Origin: Planctomycetaceae bacterium
GTDB taxonomy: Bacteria; Planctomycetota; Phycisphaerae; UBA1845; UTPLA1
DNA: 64,000 bases
Assembly (NCBI GenBank): GCA_006969385.1
Contig: CP030884.1
Location: 5,264,249-5,328,248, forward strand
Direction: 5' to 3'
The position numbers and the translations under genes were made by a program. The first letter of the stretch is position 1, and every line of letters starts with the position of its first letter. Below the pieces are notes generated by a model that made no database searches, had not been told where the DNA came from, and worked only from the letters and a program-made list of their open reading frames with translations. Shown piece by piece: positions 18,675-26,560 of this stretch.

Positions 18675-20141
18675 GTGCTGGCAGCTTCCAACGCACTCCT
18701 CATTAACGGTGCCTATTTGTTGGCATCGATTCTGTTCATCTTCGGCCTCAAGGGGCTGACGCATCCGAAGACGGCCGTGCGCGGCAATTTGCTTGGCGCG
18801 CTGGGCATGTTGGTCGCCGTCGGCGTGACGCTGCTCGATCAACACATCGTCAGTTTCCCCGTCATGATTGCTGGCCTCGTCATTGGCACCGGCATCGGTG
18901 CGTTTCTCGCTATTCGCGTTGAGATGACGGGCATGCCCGAACTGGTGGCCGTGTTCAACGGATTTGGTGGCGTCGCTTCGGTTTTTGTTGCCGGTGCCTG
19001 GATGCTTTCCGGTGGGGATGAAGGTTTCAAAGAAGGTTTGGTGCGCGGGGCGCGCGACCTGATCGGTGTTGAAAACTCAGCGGCGCAAATCGCACTCATG
19101 CAAGGCACCATCGCCGCGACGGCTTCGGCGCTGATCGGGGGCGTAACGCTGCTCGGTAGTCTCGTCGCGTATGGCAAACTGGCCGGTGTGAAATGGGTAC
19201 CCGAAGGCGAATTCATCCCGGCGCAAAAGATCCTTAACGCCGCCCTATTCTTGCTCGGCATCTTTCTGTGCTACCAATCGGTTATCAATCCCGACAACGG
19301 CCTGTTCTTCCTCGGCATCGTGTTGGTCTCGTGCATTCTCGGCGTCACGCTGGTCACGCCCATCGGCGGTGCCGACATGCCCGTCGTCATTGCGCTGCTT
19401 AACTCGTATTCGGGTTTGGCCGCCGCCGCGACTGGCTTCGTCATCAGCAACAACGTGCTCATCATCGCCGGCTCTCTGGTGGGTGCCTCCGGCCTCATTC
19501 TTACCAGCATCATGTGCAAGGCGATGAACCGTAGCCTCGCTAATGTGATGTTCGCCACGATGGGCCCAAGCAGCAGCACGGCATCGGCCGACGATGTGTA
19601 CGAAGGCAAAATCAAAAGCACCTCCGGCGATGAAGTCGCCATGTTGCTCGAAACCTCCCGTCGCGTGGTCATCATTCCCGGTTACGGTATGGCCGTGTCG
19701 CAGGCGCAACACGCCGTGCGCGATTTGGCCAATCTGCTCGAATCGAAGTTCGGTGCCAACGTCGACTTCGCCATTCACCCCGTCGCGGGTCGCATGCCCG
19801 GCCATATGAACGTGCTGCTTGCAGAGGCAAACATCCCTTACGACAAGCTGCGTGAGATGGACGACATCAACCCGGAGATGGATCAGGTCGACGTCGCCAT
19901 CGTCATCGGGGCCAACGATGTGGTGAACCCCGTCGCGCGTACCGACCCCAGTTCTCCGATCGCGGGCATGCCCATCATCGACGTCGATAAGGCCCGCACC
20001 GTGATCGTGATCAAACGCAGCCTGAGCCCCGGTTACGCCGGCATCCCCAACCCTCTCTTCGCCGCTGACAACACGCTGATGTTCTTTGGCGACGGTAAGA
20101 AGGCGTTTCAAGAGATGATCGAAGCGTTGAAGGAAGCTTGA
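18675..20141 (+). CDS. pntB: NAD(P) transhydrogenase subunit beta
   Basis: Carries the rest of the proton channel and the NADP(H)-binding domain III. The GTG at 18675, with AAGGGA at 18662-18667 overlapping the pntAB stop, gives 488 residues. A much longer in-frame start inside pntAB is rejected. About nine membrane helices fill residues 1-260, including MTGMPELVAVFNGFGGVAS. The domain III motifs follow: VVIIPGYGMAVSQAQHAV, HPVAGRMPGHMNVLLAEA, VVIGANDVVNPVA and the terminal GDGKKAF. Last gene of the pnt operon, supplying NADPH at the expense of the proton gradient. Confidence 0.95.
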   Translation: MLAASNALLINGAYLLASILFIFGLKGLTHPKTAVRGNLLGALGMLVAVGVTLLDQHIVSFPVMIAGLVIGTGIGAFLAIRVEMTGMPELVAVFNGFGGVASVFVAGAWMLSGGDEGFKEGLVRGARDLIGVENSAAQIALMQGTIAATASALIGGVTLLGSLVAYGKLAGVKWVPEGEFIPAQKILNAALFLLGIFLCYQSVINPDNGLFFLGIVLVSCILGVTLVTPIGGADMPVVIALLNSYSGLAAAATGFVISNNVLIIAGSLVGASGLILTSIMCKAMNRSLANVMFATMGPSSSTASADDVYEGKIKSTSGDEVAMLLETSRRVVIIPGYGMAVSQAQHAVRDLANLLESKFGANVDFAIHPVAGRMPGHMNVLLAEANIPYDKLREMDDINPEMDQVDVAIVIGANDVVNPVARTDPSSPIAGMPIIDVDKARTVIVIKRSLSPGYAGIPNPLFAADNTLMFFGDGKKAFQEMIEALKEA

Positions 20142-20353
20142 TCGATTTGGCGATCGGGTGATTTTTTGATTTGGTGATTGAGGATTTGCGGGTTGAGAAC
20201 GCCCGCGCGACATAGCCGTTTACGCAAAACGTGCGTCAGCACGTCAGAGCCGCGGGCTATCGCCCGCAGGGATTTACGGCGACCGGAAACGCCATTTTCT
20301 TAGAATCCTTTCACCATTAAACGCCAGCTAGCCATCCCATAGAATATGTGCTG
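20142..20353. repeat. Intergenic stretch with two small palindromes
   Basis: Downstream of pntB lie two adjacent stem-loops: ACGTGC-GTCA-GCACGT (about 20229-20244) and GCGGGC-TAT-CGCCCGC (about 20252-20267). The second is preceded by GTCAGAGCCGCG, a string also present at 7979-7990 in the motA-motB gap. A weaker GATCG/CGATC stem with a T6 run near 20165 could end the pnt transcript. Confidence 0.5.
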
Positions 20354-21007
20354 ATGGCCACACAATCGTCTGTTAACCTGCGACGGCGAATTCGACTTGG
20401 GCGAACGTTCTACTGCGTCACGAATCTCACCGTCGCATGTTTCATCATCCTTGCCGCTACCGGGCTTATCGAAGTTCTGATATTCAACTATGAGTATTGG
20501 TATCGCAACAACCGCGGGAGAATTCGATTTGACATTGGATTTGCGGATCACGGAATCCTCTTCAATCTTGAAAGATACAAAGGAAGCAATACAAGCTTCG
20601 ATGAGTACCTTCGGAATCACGCAAATGACGATGGCTGGTTAGATTCGGGCTGGGAGACCATACCAAGGATGCGCGGATTTCTTAATGCCCGCTACTTTGA
20701 AACACCAACATTCGGCGAATATTGCTCCGGGAAGCACATAATCGTAACTAGAAATGCCTGCGCCAACTGCCCTCAACGTAATGCATCGATCCCTATGGTG
20801 TATGTCGCTTTGCCTCTCTGGTTCGTTCAATTGCCCGCCGGATTACTATTGGCGATTCTGACCTACTTTCGCTGGCGCCGTTTCAACCCCGCCGCCTGCC
20901 GCAAATGCAGCTTCAATCTTCGCGATAATGTCAGCGGCATCTGCCCCGAATGTGGAACACCGCTTTCCGAACTGAATCAAATGTTGAACAAAGCCCAAAG
21001 TCCATAA
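20354..21007 (+). CDS. Small membrane protein with C-terminal zinc ribbon, dispersed paralog
   Basis: A 217-residue product using the ATG at 20354 (a GTG two codons earlier is possible; no clear ribosome site). One membrane helix near residues 25-45, an outside domain of about 100 residues, a second helix (YVALPLWFVQLPAGLLLAILTYF), and a cytoplasmic CX2C-X11-CX2C zinc ribbon (CRKCSFNL, ICPECGTP). This is the same plan as the ten-gene array at 26683-31282, with identical cysteine spacing but diverged sequence (SFNLRDNVSG instead of GYDLTGNESG). Function unknown. It stands alone between pntB and the phosphatase gene. Confidence 0.7.
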   Translation: MATQSSVNLRRRIRLGRTFYCVTNLTVACFIILAATGLIEVLIFNYEYWYRNNRGRIRFDIGFADHGILFNLERYKGSNTSFDEYLRNHANDDGWLDSGWETIPRMRGFLNARYFETPTFGEYCSGKHIIVTRNACANCPQRNASIPMVYVALPLWFVQLPAGLLLAILTYFRWRRFNPAACRKCSFNLRDNVSGICPECGTPLSELNQMLNKAQSP

Positions 21008-21116
21008 TATGCATGCAAACAACGTCACTGTCTGCCGGAATGAAACCTGGATTCAATCGTCGAAACTTTCTTTCTTACCTGAGTCAATAAGTAAACGCTG
21101 CTTCACTCTGGTATAT

Positions 21117-21683
21117 TCATGGTTCGTCATTTAATGCGCGGCTGCGCCACCCGCGCTTCTCCAATCCACGAAAGTTCCGTTCCCGCGAAATAGACTGCAG
21201 GTATTTAAGCAAAAGCGCTAGCTCATTGTCATCATCATCACCTTCGAACGGTCTCACGTATATCGCGTTGCCGTAGTTGCGTGCCATCTTGGCGGGCGTG
21301 TCATCGACAAACAAGATTCGCTCGAGTGCATAGCCGAGGCGTTTGACCTTCTTGAGGTCTTTAAGAAAAACCGTTTCCCTTGTTTCTTCGTGCATTCTCG
21401 GCGTACAGCGGTCGCGCGACCAAACAAAGCGCCACCCGATGTCGTTAGGCCGGATGGCCGCCGCGACCTGATTAACGTACAAACTTGTTGCCGAGGACCA
21501 AACCGCCAACTCATACATATTCGCGATACCAGTCAAGAATGCGTCGAGCCCGGGGCGGCGATAGACGTGATAGGGGCCCACTTGAAAATCCGCATCACGA
21601 TGCAAGACGGTCTCCGAGCCGTAAATGAGGCTTTCATCGAGGTCCAGTACCAAAAGTGGTCGATGTTGAAGATTGCTTTCCAA
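21117..21683 (-). CDS. FCP1/SCP-like (NIF domain) HAD phosphatase
   Basis: A 188-residue HAD-superfamily protein. Motif I is DLDESLIYG (nucleophile and acid/base Asp residues near 14 and 16), motif II AVWSSAT, and the C-terminal motif FVDDTPAKMARNYGNAIYV. This combination and the short, cap-less length match the FCP1/SCP C-terminal-domain phosphatase fold, best known from eukaryotic RNA polymerase II and also found in some bacteria. The start is the TTG at 21683, the first possible after an in-frame TGA; a strong ribosome site is lacking. Substrate unknown: a phosphoprotein or small phosphoester. Base composition is lower in GC than the flanking operons. Confidence 0.75.
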   Translation of the reverse strand: MESNLQHRPLLVLDLDESLIYGSETVLHRDADFQVGPYHVYRRPGLDAFLTGIANMYELAVWSSATSLYVNQVAAAIRPNDIGWRFVWSRDRCTPRMHEETRETVFLKDLKKVKRLGYALERILFVDDTPAKMARNYGNAIYVRPFEGDDDDNELALLLKYLQSISRERNFRGLEKRGWRSRALNDEP

Positions 21684-22169
21684 TTCTCATCTTTTCAAAT
21701 AAATACAATCCGTCGCGGCGCAGTCACCCACGAATCACTCGGCCCGACTCTCATTTTTCTGATTGACGGCCCCAATCGCTCGGCATCTCCGGTCGGCTTA
21801 GCTGTTAGCTTACCCGAACGTTAATGTTGTCTCCCGAAATGCCAGCTGATTCGATTGGATTCTACCCCAATTTTGACGACCGAGTCTTCTGGAATGACAC
21901 GAATCAGACAATTCTTGATCGCGCGTATTGAAACCGGACATTCAATACCGCTCGATCGTTTCTTACCTCTGACGACCCTCATCGTGCACTGCCTGTATTC
22001 GCCGCTGTCACCAACTGCGAACCGCAGGTGTCGCGGCCAGCCACCCATCCCCCCCGAAAATCCGGTATAACCTTGCCGTTATTGAAGGAAGTTGATCGGC
22101 GTTAAGATCAAGCCGCTCGCAAGCGGTAACAAAATACCGCCCGTACGTTAAAACGGCAGCCACCCACGC
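21684..22169. other. Intergenic region, mostly non-coding
   Basis: 486 bases between the phosphatase gene and mlaE. Apart from the possible CsrA-like reading frame at 21821-21982 I see no supported gene, repeat or RNA. The mlaE promoter must lie toward the right end. Confidence 0.4.
21821..21982 (-). CDS. Possible divergent CsrA-like small protein
   Basis: A 53-residue frame starting MRVVRGKKRSSG from the ATG at 21982. Its C-terminal part, RVIPEDSVVKIGVESNRISWH, follows the CsrA pattern of strand-turn-strand ending in V-K-I-G-V-E then a hydrophobic-x-x-H position, and the length fits CsrA (55-70). The N-terminal MLVL-R motif is only loosely kept (MRVVRG) and no good ribosome site is visible. 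CsrA-family proteins bind GGA motifs in mRNA leaders. Similarity is by eye; it may be chance, and the longer frame from 22048 is an alternative. Confidence 0.3.
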   Translation of the reverse strand: MRVVRGKKRSSGIECPVSIRAIKNCLIRVIPEDSVVKIGVESNRISWHFGRQH

Positions 22170-22952
22170 ATGAAGAGCATCCAACAACTCGGCGACTTCT
22201 TCATCTTCTCCTGGCAGGCCTTTGCCGCCATGTTTCGTGGGGGGTTCGATCGGCGTAATTGGCGGCTGCTGATTCCGCAGCTCTACGAAGTGGGCTATCG
22301 CTCGCTGCCCGTGATTCTCATCACCGGCGCCTTCGTCGGCATGGTGATCGCCGTGCAGGCCGTCGAGCAGTTTCGGGCGATGGGCCTGGAAGAACGGATG
22401 GGCACGCTCGTGAATCTCTCCGTCGTGCGCGAACTCGGCCCCGTGCTGGCCGGCATCATGCTCGCCGGTCGCATCGGCGGCGCGCTGACGGCCGAACTCG
22501 GCACCATGAACGTGACCGAGCAGATCGACGCCCTTCGCAGCATGGGCGTCAATCCGATGCGTTATCTCGTCGCCCCGCGCGTGCTGGCGTGTACCGTGCT
22601 GACGCCGACGCTCACATTTTTTGCCGACTTCACCGGTGCCGCCGGTGGTTGGTTCGTTTCCGTCGTGGTCGAAGGCGTGCCCGCCGGACCTTACTGGGAT
22701 TTCACGCAGCAAAGCGTTACCAACTTCGATCTGTACAGCGGCATCTTTAAGAGCGTGTTCTTCGGTGCGGCGCTCGGGCTGATTGCCTGCTTTTGCGGAT
22801 TCAATTGTCGGCCCGGGGCGTCCGGCGTGGGCAAGGCCTGCACGACATCCTTCGTCATTTCGTTTATCGCCATCCTCGCAATCGATTTCGTCCTCGCGCA
22901 AATCTTGCAGGATATTCAGCTCTCGATTTACGGCTTCCAGCCTGTGTTGTAA
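22170..22952 (+). CDS. mlaE: MlaE-family lipid ABC transporter permease
   Basis: Membrane subunit of an MCE-type phospholipid transporter linking inner and outer membranes. The 260-residue protein has about five or six helices and the MlaE core motifs GAFVGMVIAVQAVEQFRAMG, VVRELGPVLAGIMLAGRIGGA and EQIDALRSMGVNPMRYLVAPR. Start ATG 22170 gives MKSIQQLGDF. The ATPase gene follows after 11 bases and the MCE protein gene after that, the common E-F-D order. The complex implies a true outer membrane in this organism. Substrate and direction of transport are not determined. Confidence 0.93.
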   Translation: MKSIQQLGDFFIFSWQAFAAMFRGGFDRRNWRLLIPQLYEVGYRSLPVILITGAFVGMVIAVQAVEQFRAMGLEERMGTLVNLSVVRELGPVLAGIMLAGRIGGALTAELGTMNVTEQIDALRSMGVNPMRYLVAPRVLACTVLTPTLTFFADFTGAAGGWFVSVVVEGVPAGPYWDFTQQSVTNFDLYSGIFKSVFFGAALGLIACFCGFNCRPGASGVGKACTTSFVISFIAILAIDFVLAQILQDIQLSIYGFQPVL

Positions 22953-22963
22953 TCATCGCCGTC

Positions 22964-23743
22964 ATGCCACCCTACGACCCACCACTGATCGAGCTCAAAC
23001 ACGTCAGCAAACGCTTCGGCAAGCTGGTCGTGCTCGACGATCTGTCGCTCAGCCTCAATCGCGGCGAGACGACCGTCGTGATTGGGGAATCGGGTACCGG
23101 CAAAAGCGTGATGCTCAAACACATCGTCGGCCTGATTCGACCCGACGAGGGCGAAGTCTGGTTTGACGGTCAGCGCATCGATCAACTGCCCGAGCGCGAT
23201 TTGGTGCCGATTCGCAAGCGGATGGGCTTCTTGTTTCAGATGGCGGCGTTGTTCGACTCGCTGACGGTTGGCGAAAACGTGGCCTTCCCGCTGACCGAAC
23301 ACAGCAAATTTGACCAAGCGAAAATTGATGAGATCGCGTCGGAAAAACTGCGCATGGTCGGCCTCGACGGTTTACAAGAGCGCCGCCCCGGTCAGATTTC
23401 CGGTGGTCAGAAGAAGCGCGTGGCCTTGGCCCGGGCGATCGCGCTTGACCCGGAAGTGGTCTTTTACGATGAACCGACGACGGGGCTCGACCCCGTACGC
23501 GCCGATGTCATTAACGAGTTGATCCTGAAATTGAAACGCGAATTGTCGGTGACGAGTTTGGTCGTTACGCACGATATGGTCAGCGCGTTTAAGGTTGGCG
23601 ATCGCGTCGTCATGCTCGATCGCGGTAAGATCATCGCCGACCATAAGCCCGACTGGTTTAAGACATGCGACGACCCGCGCGTGCGGCGCTTTGTCGATGG
23701 CAAAGCCGGACCGGAAGATTTGGAAGCGTTGGAGAATGATTAA
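22964..23743 (+). CDS. mlaF: MlaF-family ABC transporter ATPase
   Basis: The nucleotide-binding subunit that energises the MlaE permease. The ATG at 22964 gives 259 residues; a longer frame reading back into mlaE is rejected. Walker A GESGTGKSV, Q-loop region FLFQMAALFDSLTVGENV, ABC signature ISGGQKKRVALARAI, Walker B VVFYDEPTTGLDP and the H-loop histidine in VVTHDM are all present. The segment MAALFDSLTV is typical of the Mla/MCE subgroup. Starts 11 bases after mlaE. Confidence 0.94.
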   Translation: MPPYDPPLIELKHVSKRFGKLVVLDDLSLSLNRGETTVVIGESGTGKSVMLKHIVGLIRPDEGEVWFDGQRIDQLPERDLVPIRKRMGFLFQMAALFDSLTVGENVAFPLTEHSKFDQAKIDEIASEKLRMVGLDGLQERRPGQISGGQKKRVALARAIALDPEVVFYDEPTTGLDPVRADVINELILKLKRELSVTSLVVTHDMVSAFKVGDRVVMLDRGKIIADHKPDWFKTCDDPRVRRFVDGKAGPEDLEALEND

Positions 23744-23749
23744 CACGAT

Positions 23750-23780
23750 GGGTGCCCCACCCTTTCCAAGGGTGGGGGAC
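23750..23780 (+). repeat. Extragenic palindrome, family B, copy 1
   Basis: Begins GGGTGCCCC and ends GGGGGAC, with arms ACCCTT/AAGGGT around TCC. It starts six bases after the mlaF stop; three relatives lie at 23836, 23874 and 26149. Confidence 0.8.
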
Positions 23781-23835
23781 AACCGATTTGCGCCAGGACC
23801 AATGCCGACTCGAAAGGACGCACGTTAGAGCGATA

Positions 23836-23866
23836 GTCCCCCAGCCCCGGAGGGGCAGGGGCACCC
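23836..23866 (-). repeat. Extragenic palindrome, family B, copy 2 (inverted)
   Basis: On the minus strand it begins GGGTGCCCC and ends GGGGGAC, with arms that pair CCCC with GGGG around a short loop. The ends are conserved and the centre differs from copy 1. Confidence 0.75.
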
Positions 23867-23873
23867 GCGGGTT

Positions 23874-23904
23874 GGGTGCCCCGTCCTTTCCAAAGATGGG
23901 GGAC
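23874..23904 (+). repeat. Extragenic palindrome, family B, copy 3
   Basis: Same conserved ends as copy 1, with inner sequence GTCCTT-TCC-AAAGAT that is less perfectly paired. Three copies within 155 bases separate mlaF from mlaD and might attenuate transcription into mlaD. Confidence 0.75.
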
Positions 23905-23938
23905 GCCCCCCGCGGATAACATAGCCTGAGGAACAACC

Positions 23939-24964
23939 ATGGCCGATCATAAACATCAATCCACCATCGTCGGCGTCTTCGCCCTTACCAGCCTTATCCT
24001 GATCTTCGTGCTCACCATGATGTTCAGCGGCGGCACGTCGATCCTCGATCGGTCGTACGAAGTTAACGTGCAATTCGCCGAATCCGTCGACGGCATCAGC
24101 ATCGGTCAGCCGGTCACGCTCATCGGCAAGCGCGTGGGTGAGACGAAAGAGATCAGCTTCTGGGATAAGAGTGATGTAAGCAAAGGCATCCGTATCACCA
24201 TGAAGATCGACGAGAAATACGGCATCCCCGCCAACGCCAAAGTCGAAGTCGCGCCCGGTCTGATCCAGTTCGGCCGCCCGCCGATTCGCATCGTGCTGCC
24301 CGAAACGGGTGCCGCCGCCGAAACCCTCGCCAAAGACGGCAGCGGCAAACTCGTCGGCGATGTCGTGAACATGCAGGATCAGGTCGTACCGCGCGAAATG
24401 CAGGAGAGCATTCTGCGCGTCGCCGATGAAATGGCCGAGTTGGCCCAATCCCTCAAGCCCGTTGCCACCAACCTTGAGAAACTGCTCGCACCGCGCTCGA
24501 TAGACTCGGTCGACAATCAGGAGTTCGTCGCCAATGTGGCGACGGTTATCGAGCGTTTCGATGCCACGCTGCGTAACTTCAATTCGATCATCGCGGATGA
24601 AGAGAACCTGACCAATTTCCGCACGTCGCTGGCCAACGTGCGCAAAATGTCAGAAGAAGGCGTCGAAGCTATGGCGAACATCCGCGTCGTCTCGGCCCGC
24701 AGTCAGGAAGTCGCCGCCAACGCCACCAAGCTATTGCAGGAGATGACGGACCGAATGGATCAGATGTCGTCGGTGCTTGCCAAGATGGATAGCGCGTTCG
24801 CCAGCCTCAACGATCGGCGCGGCACCATCGGTTCGTTGTTAAACGACAATCGTCTATATGAAGAGATGATTCTGGCGGCGCGCCGGCTCACCAAGGCGCT
24901 CGACGACGTGCGCGAGGTACTCGACATCGCCAAGAAGGGCGAATTGCGGATTAAGGCGTTCTAG
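23939..24964 (+). CDS. mlaD: MlaD-family MCE protein
   Basis: The periplasmic substrate-binding MCE subunit. Of 341 residues, 10-30 form the single membrane anchor (TIVGVFALTSLILIFVLTMMF). The MCE domain at about 40-125 contains VQFAESVDGISIGQPVTLIG and KVEVAPGLIQFGRPPI. The remaining 215 residues are predicted helical and coiled (VATNLEKLLAPRS, ATKLLQEMTDRMDQMSSVL), which in longer MCE proteins form the tube or needle crossing the periplasm. It follows mlaF after 195 bases of palindromic repeats. Complete with mlaE and mlaF; MlaB and MlaC partners are not in the window. Confidence 0.9.
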   Translation: MADHKHQSTIVGVFALTSLILIFVLTMMFSGGTSILDRSYEVNVQFAESVDGISIGQPVTLIGKRVGETKEISFWDKSDVSKGIRITMKIDEKYGIPANAKVEVAPGLIQFGRPPIRIVLPETGAAAETLAKDGSGKLVGDVVNMQDQVVPREMQESILRVADEMAELAQSLKPVATNLEKLLAPRSIDSVDNQEFVANVATVIERFDATLRNFNSIIADEENLTNFRTSLANVRKMSEEGVEAMANIRVVSARSQEVAANATKLLQEMTDRMDQMSSVLAKMDSAFASLNDRRGTIGSLLNDNRLYEEMILAARRLTKALDDVREVLDIAKKGELRIKAF

Positions 24965-25056
24965 CGTGAGCGAACGAATCATCTAAAGGATGCTTAACGG
25001 AAAGCGGCCATACGTATGCACGGCCCAGCTACTGCTTACCGTCGCGCGCCACACAT

Positions 25057-25081
25057 AGCCCCCGGCCAATGGCCGGGGGCT
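25057..25081 (+). repeat. Perfect 11-base-arm palindrome after mlaD
   Basis: AGCCCCCGGCC-AAT-GGCCGGGGGCT, between mlaD and the converging adenosyltransferase gene. There is no U-tract, so it is more likely a dispersed palindrome than a terminator, though it could act as a barrier. Confidence 0.75.
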
Positions 25082-25133
25082 AATTTGGGTGACGATGAAT
25101 GTAAATTTTGTCGGCAGCTACCACGCCTCGCCC

Positions 25134-25703
25134 CTACCGCCCCTGCCACACAACATCGCCGTCGCCGGTCACATGATTCACCCAGCGCGCCCATGCGAAG
25201 AACAAATCGCTTAGGCGATTCAAATAAATGATCACTTGCTCGTTGATCTCCTGCTGACCCGCCAGATACACCACGGCGCGCTCCGAGCGCCGACAGACCG
25301 TGCGGCAGATGTGCAGGTGCGCCGCAATCACCGAGCCACCCGGCAACACGAACGCCTTTAATTCGGGCGATGCGGCCGCCGCTTCATCGATCCAGCCTTC
25401 CAATTGCAACACCGCCGCTTCCGACATCGGTCGAATATGCTGGCGGGCATCGGTATTGAGCGGCGTGGCGAGATCGGCACCGACATCAAACAACTGATGC
25501 TGCACGGTACTGAGCTTTGCCAACAGCGCGTCGAACTCGGGCCGTTTGTCGGCGCGACGCAACTCACCCGCGGCTACGCCCACGCACGAATTGAGTTCGT
25601 CCACATGGCCGTAACTATCGACGCGCAGGTTGCACTTGGCCACCCGATCGCCATTGAACAACATCGTCGATCCGTCGTCACCACCCTTGGTGTAAAGCTT
25701 CAT
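25134..25703 (-). CDS. PduO-type cob(I)alamin adenosyltransferase
   Basis: Transfers adenosyl from ATP to cob(I)alamin to make coenzyme B12. The ATG at 25703 has GGAGGAG about nine bases upstream; that site is itself inside a longer TTG-started frame, which is rejected. The 189-residue product has the PduO/MMAB signatures: KLYTKGGDDGSTMLFNG (ATP-binding N-terminus), DSYGHVDELNS, FVLPGGSVIAAHLHICRTVCRRSER and YLNRLSDLFFAWARWVN. It is of the typical length. No B12 riboswitch or B12-dependent enzyme was recognised in the window. Confidence 0.93.
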   Translation of the reverse strand: MKLYTKGGDDGSTMLFNGDRVAKCNLRVDSYGHVDELNSCVGVAAGELRRADKRPEFDALLAKLSTVQHQLFDVGADLATPLNTDARQHIRPMSEAAVLQLEGWIDEAAAASPELKAFVLPGGSVIAAHLHICRTVCRRSERAVVYLAGQQEINEQVIIYLNRLSDLFFAWARWVNHVTGDGDVVWQGR

Positions 25704-25832
25704 GCCGCGCCGCTCCTCCAAGCGTTTTTATTACTCGTCTGCGAGTGTGCTCTCAAATCGTCTTACTACAAGCACGAGCGAAGTTCCCGTCGCTGCCCTC
25801 TGGCACCTGATTGCATCCGGTGGTCCGCGCTT

Positions 25833-25862
25833 TGGCACCGGTTTTTAACCGGTGATCTGCCA
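25833..25862 (+). repeat. Family A-like palindrome with TTT loop
   Basis: Arms ACCGGTT/AACCGGT as in the other copies, loop TTT instead of ACA, and an outer pair TGGCA/TGCCA. Confidence 0.7.
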
Positions 25863-26080
25863 CGCCGAAACTCAAAGCTCGCCAGTGTAACCGCCCCTTG
25901 CAGCGATGCACGCTAACCGGTCATGATCCCCTTACCCCTCTGGAGTTGGGAGAAATTTTCTCGCGCGACTATTCCCGAGCCGCGCGCTAAGTCCCACCCG
26001 CAGATCGTCGATTATCCACCGCGCATATCGTTCGACCAAAAAGCGCTGGTCAATTTCCGAAGCCGTCGCGCCTCGCCGAT

Positions 26081-26105
26081 CACCGGTTACAAACCGGTGC
26101 CACAG
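26081..26105 (+). repeat. Extragenic palindrome, family A, copy 3
   Basis: Identical over 25 bases to the copies at 7951 and 8067, about 18 kb away. Its right flank GCGCAG is also shared with the copy at 8067. Confidence 0.85.
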
Positions 26106-26148
26106 CGCAGGTTTTGCTAACTCGCAATTGGCTCAGATGCTGGTTTCC

Positions 26149-26181
26149 GGGTGCCCCTGCCCTTGTCTACGGCTGGGGGAC
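26149..26181 (+). repeat. Extragenic palindrome, family B, copy 4
   Basis: Starts GGGTGCCCC and ends GGGGGAC as in the mlaF-mlaD copies; the centre is longer and imperfectly paired. Confidence 0.65.
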
Positions 26182-26336
26182 ATCACCGGGTTTCCACTCC
26201 TATTCTGAGGCTGGCGGATTTCAAACACGAGCTCGGACCTCTAGAGTTCAAACACGCCAAAATGTCCTTGCTCCAGCCCATCATCCTCATAAAACCCGCG
26301 ATAAATCTGAAAACTCGCGCTTTCTTCTTTTTTTTC

Positions 26337-26366
26337 TTGACGCTCCTGCGATCACAAACCTAACCT
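26337..26366 (+). promoter_or_regulatory. Candidate sigma-70 type promoter of an RNA gene
   Basis: TTGACG at 26337-26342, an 18-base spacer and TAACCT at 26361-26366, preceded by a T-rich tract. The -35 box differs from consensus by one base and the -10 box is weaker. A start near 26373 would produce the structured transcript listed next. Confidence 0.45.
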
Positions 26367-26560
26367 ATGGGTGTGGAAGGACATTCCTCGATCAGCCACG
26401 GGCAAAACATGGGCGCCTGTCGGTCAGTCGAGCGAACCTTTCCGCCGGACGGGCAGGTGCCTGTCTGTGGTAGCCGGTAACGACGGTCGCCGGCATGGGC
26501 AAGGCCCTAGTCGCTCGCAGGTCACACTCCAGAGCGATAAGGGAAACCCGCCCTTGAAAT

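Larger units (their letters stand above)
25704..26336. other. Gene-free region with dispersed palindromes
   Basis: About 630 bases upstream of the adenosyltransferase gene and before the RNA candidate. It contains a family A relative at 25833-25862 (TGGCACCGGTT-TTT-AACCGGTG then TGCCA), a family A copy at 26081-26105 and a family B copy at 26149-26181. Open frames here (for example 26114-26473) have repeat-derived, unprotein-like sequences. Confidence 0.6.

Noticed and set aside
22008-22901. 297-codon minus-strand frame covering mlaE.
   Set aside because: It is antisense to a clear MlaE permease and is His/Glu/Arg-rich nonsense typical of reverse frames.
26114-26473. 119-codon plus-strand frame upstream of the array.
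   Set aside because: Its sequence is derived from palindromic repeats and the structured RNA candidate, has no ribosome site and no protein-like pattern.
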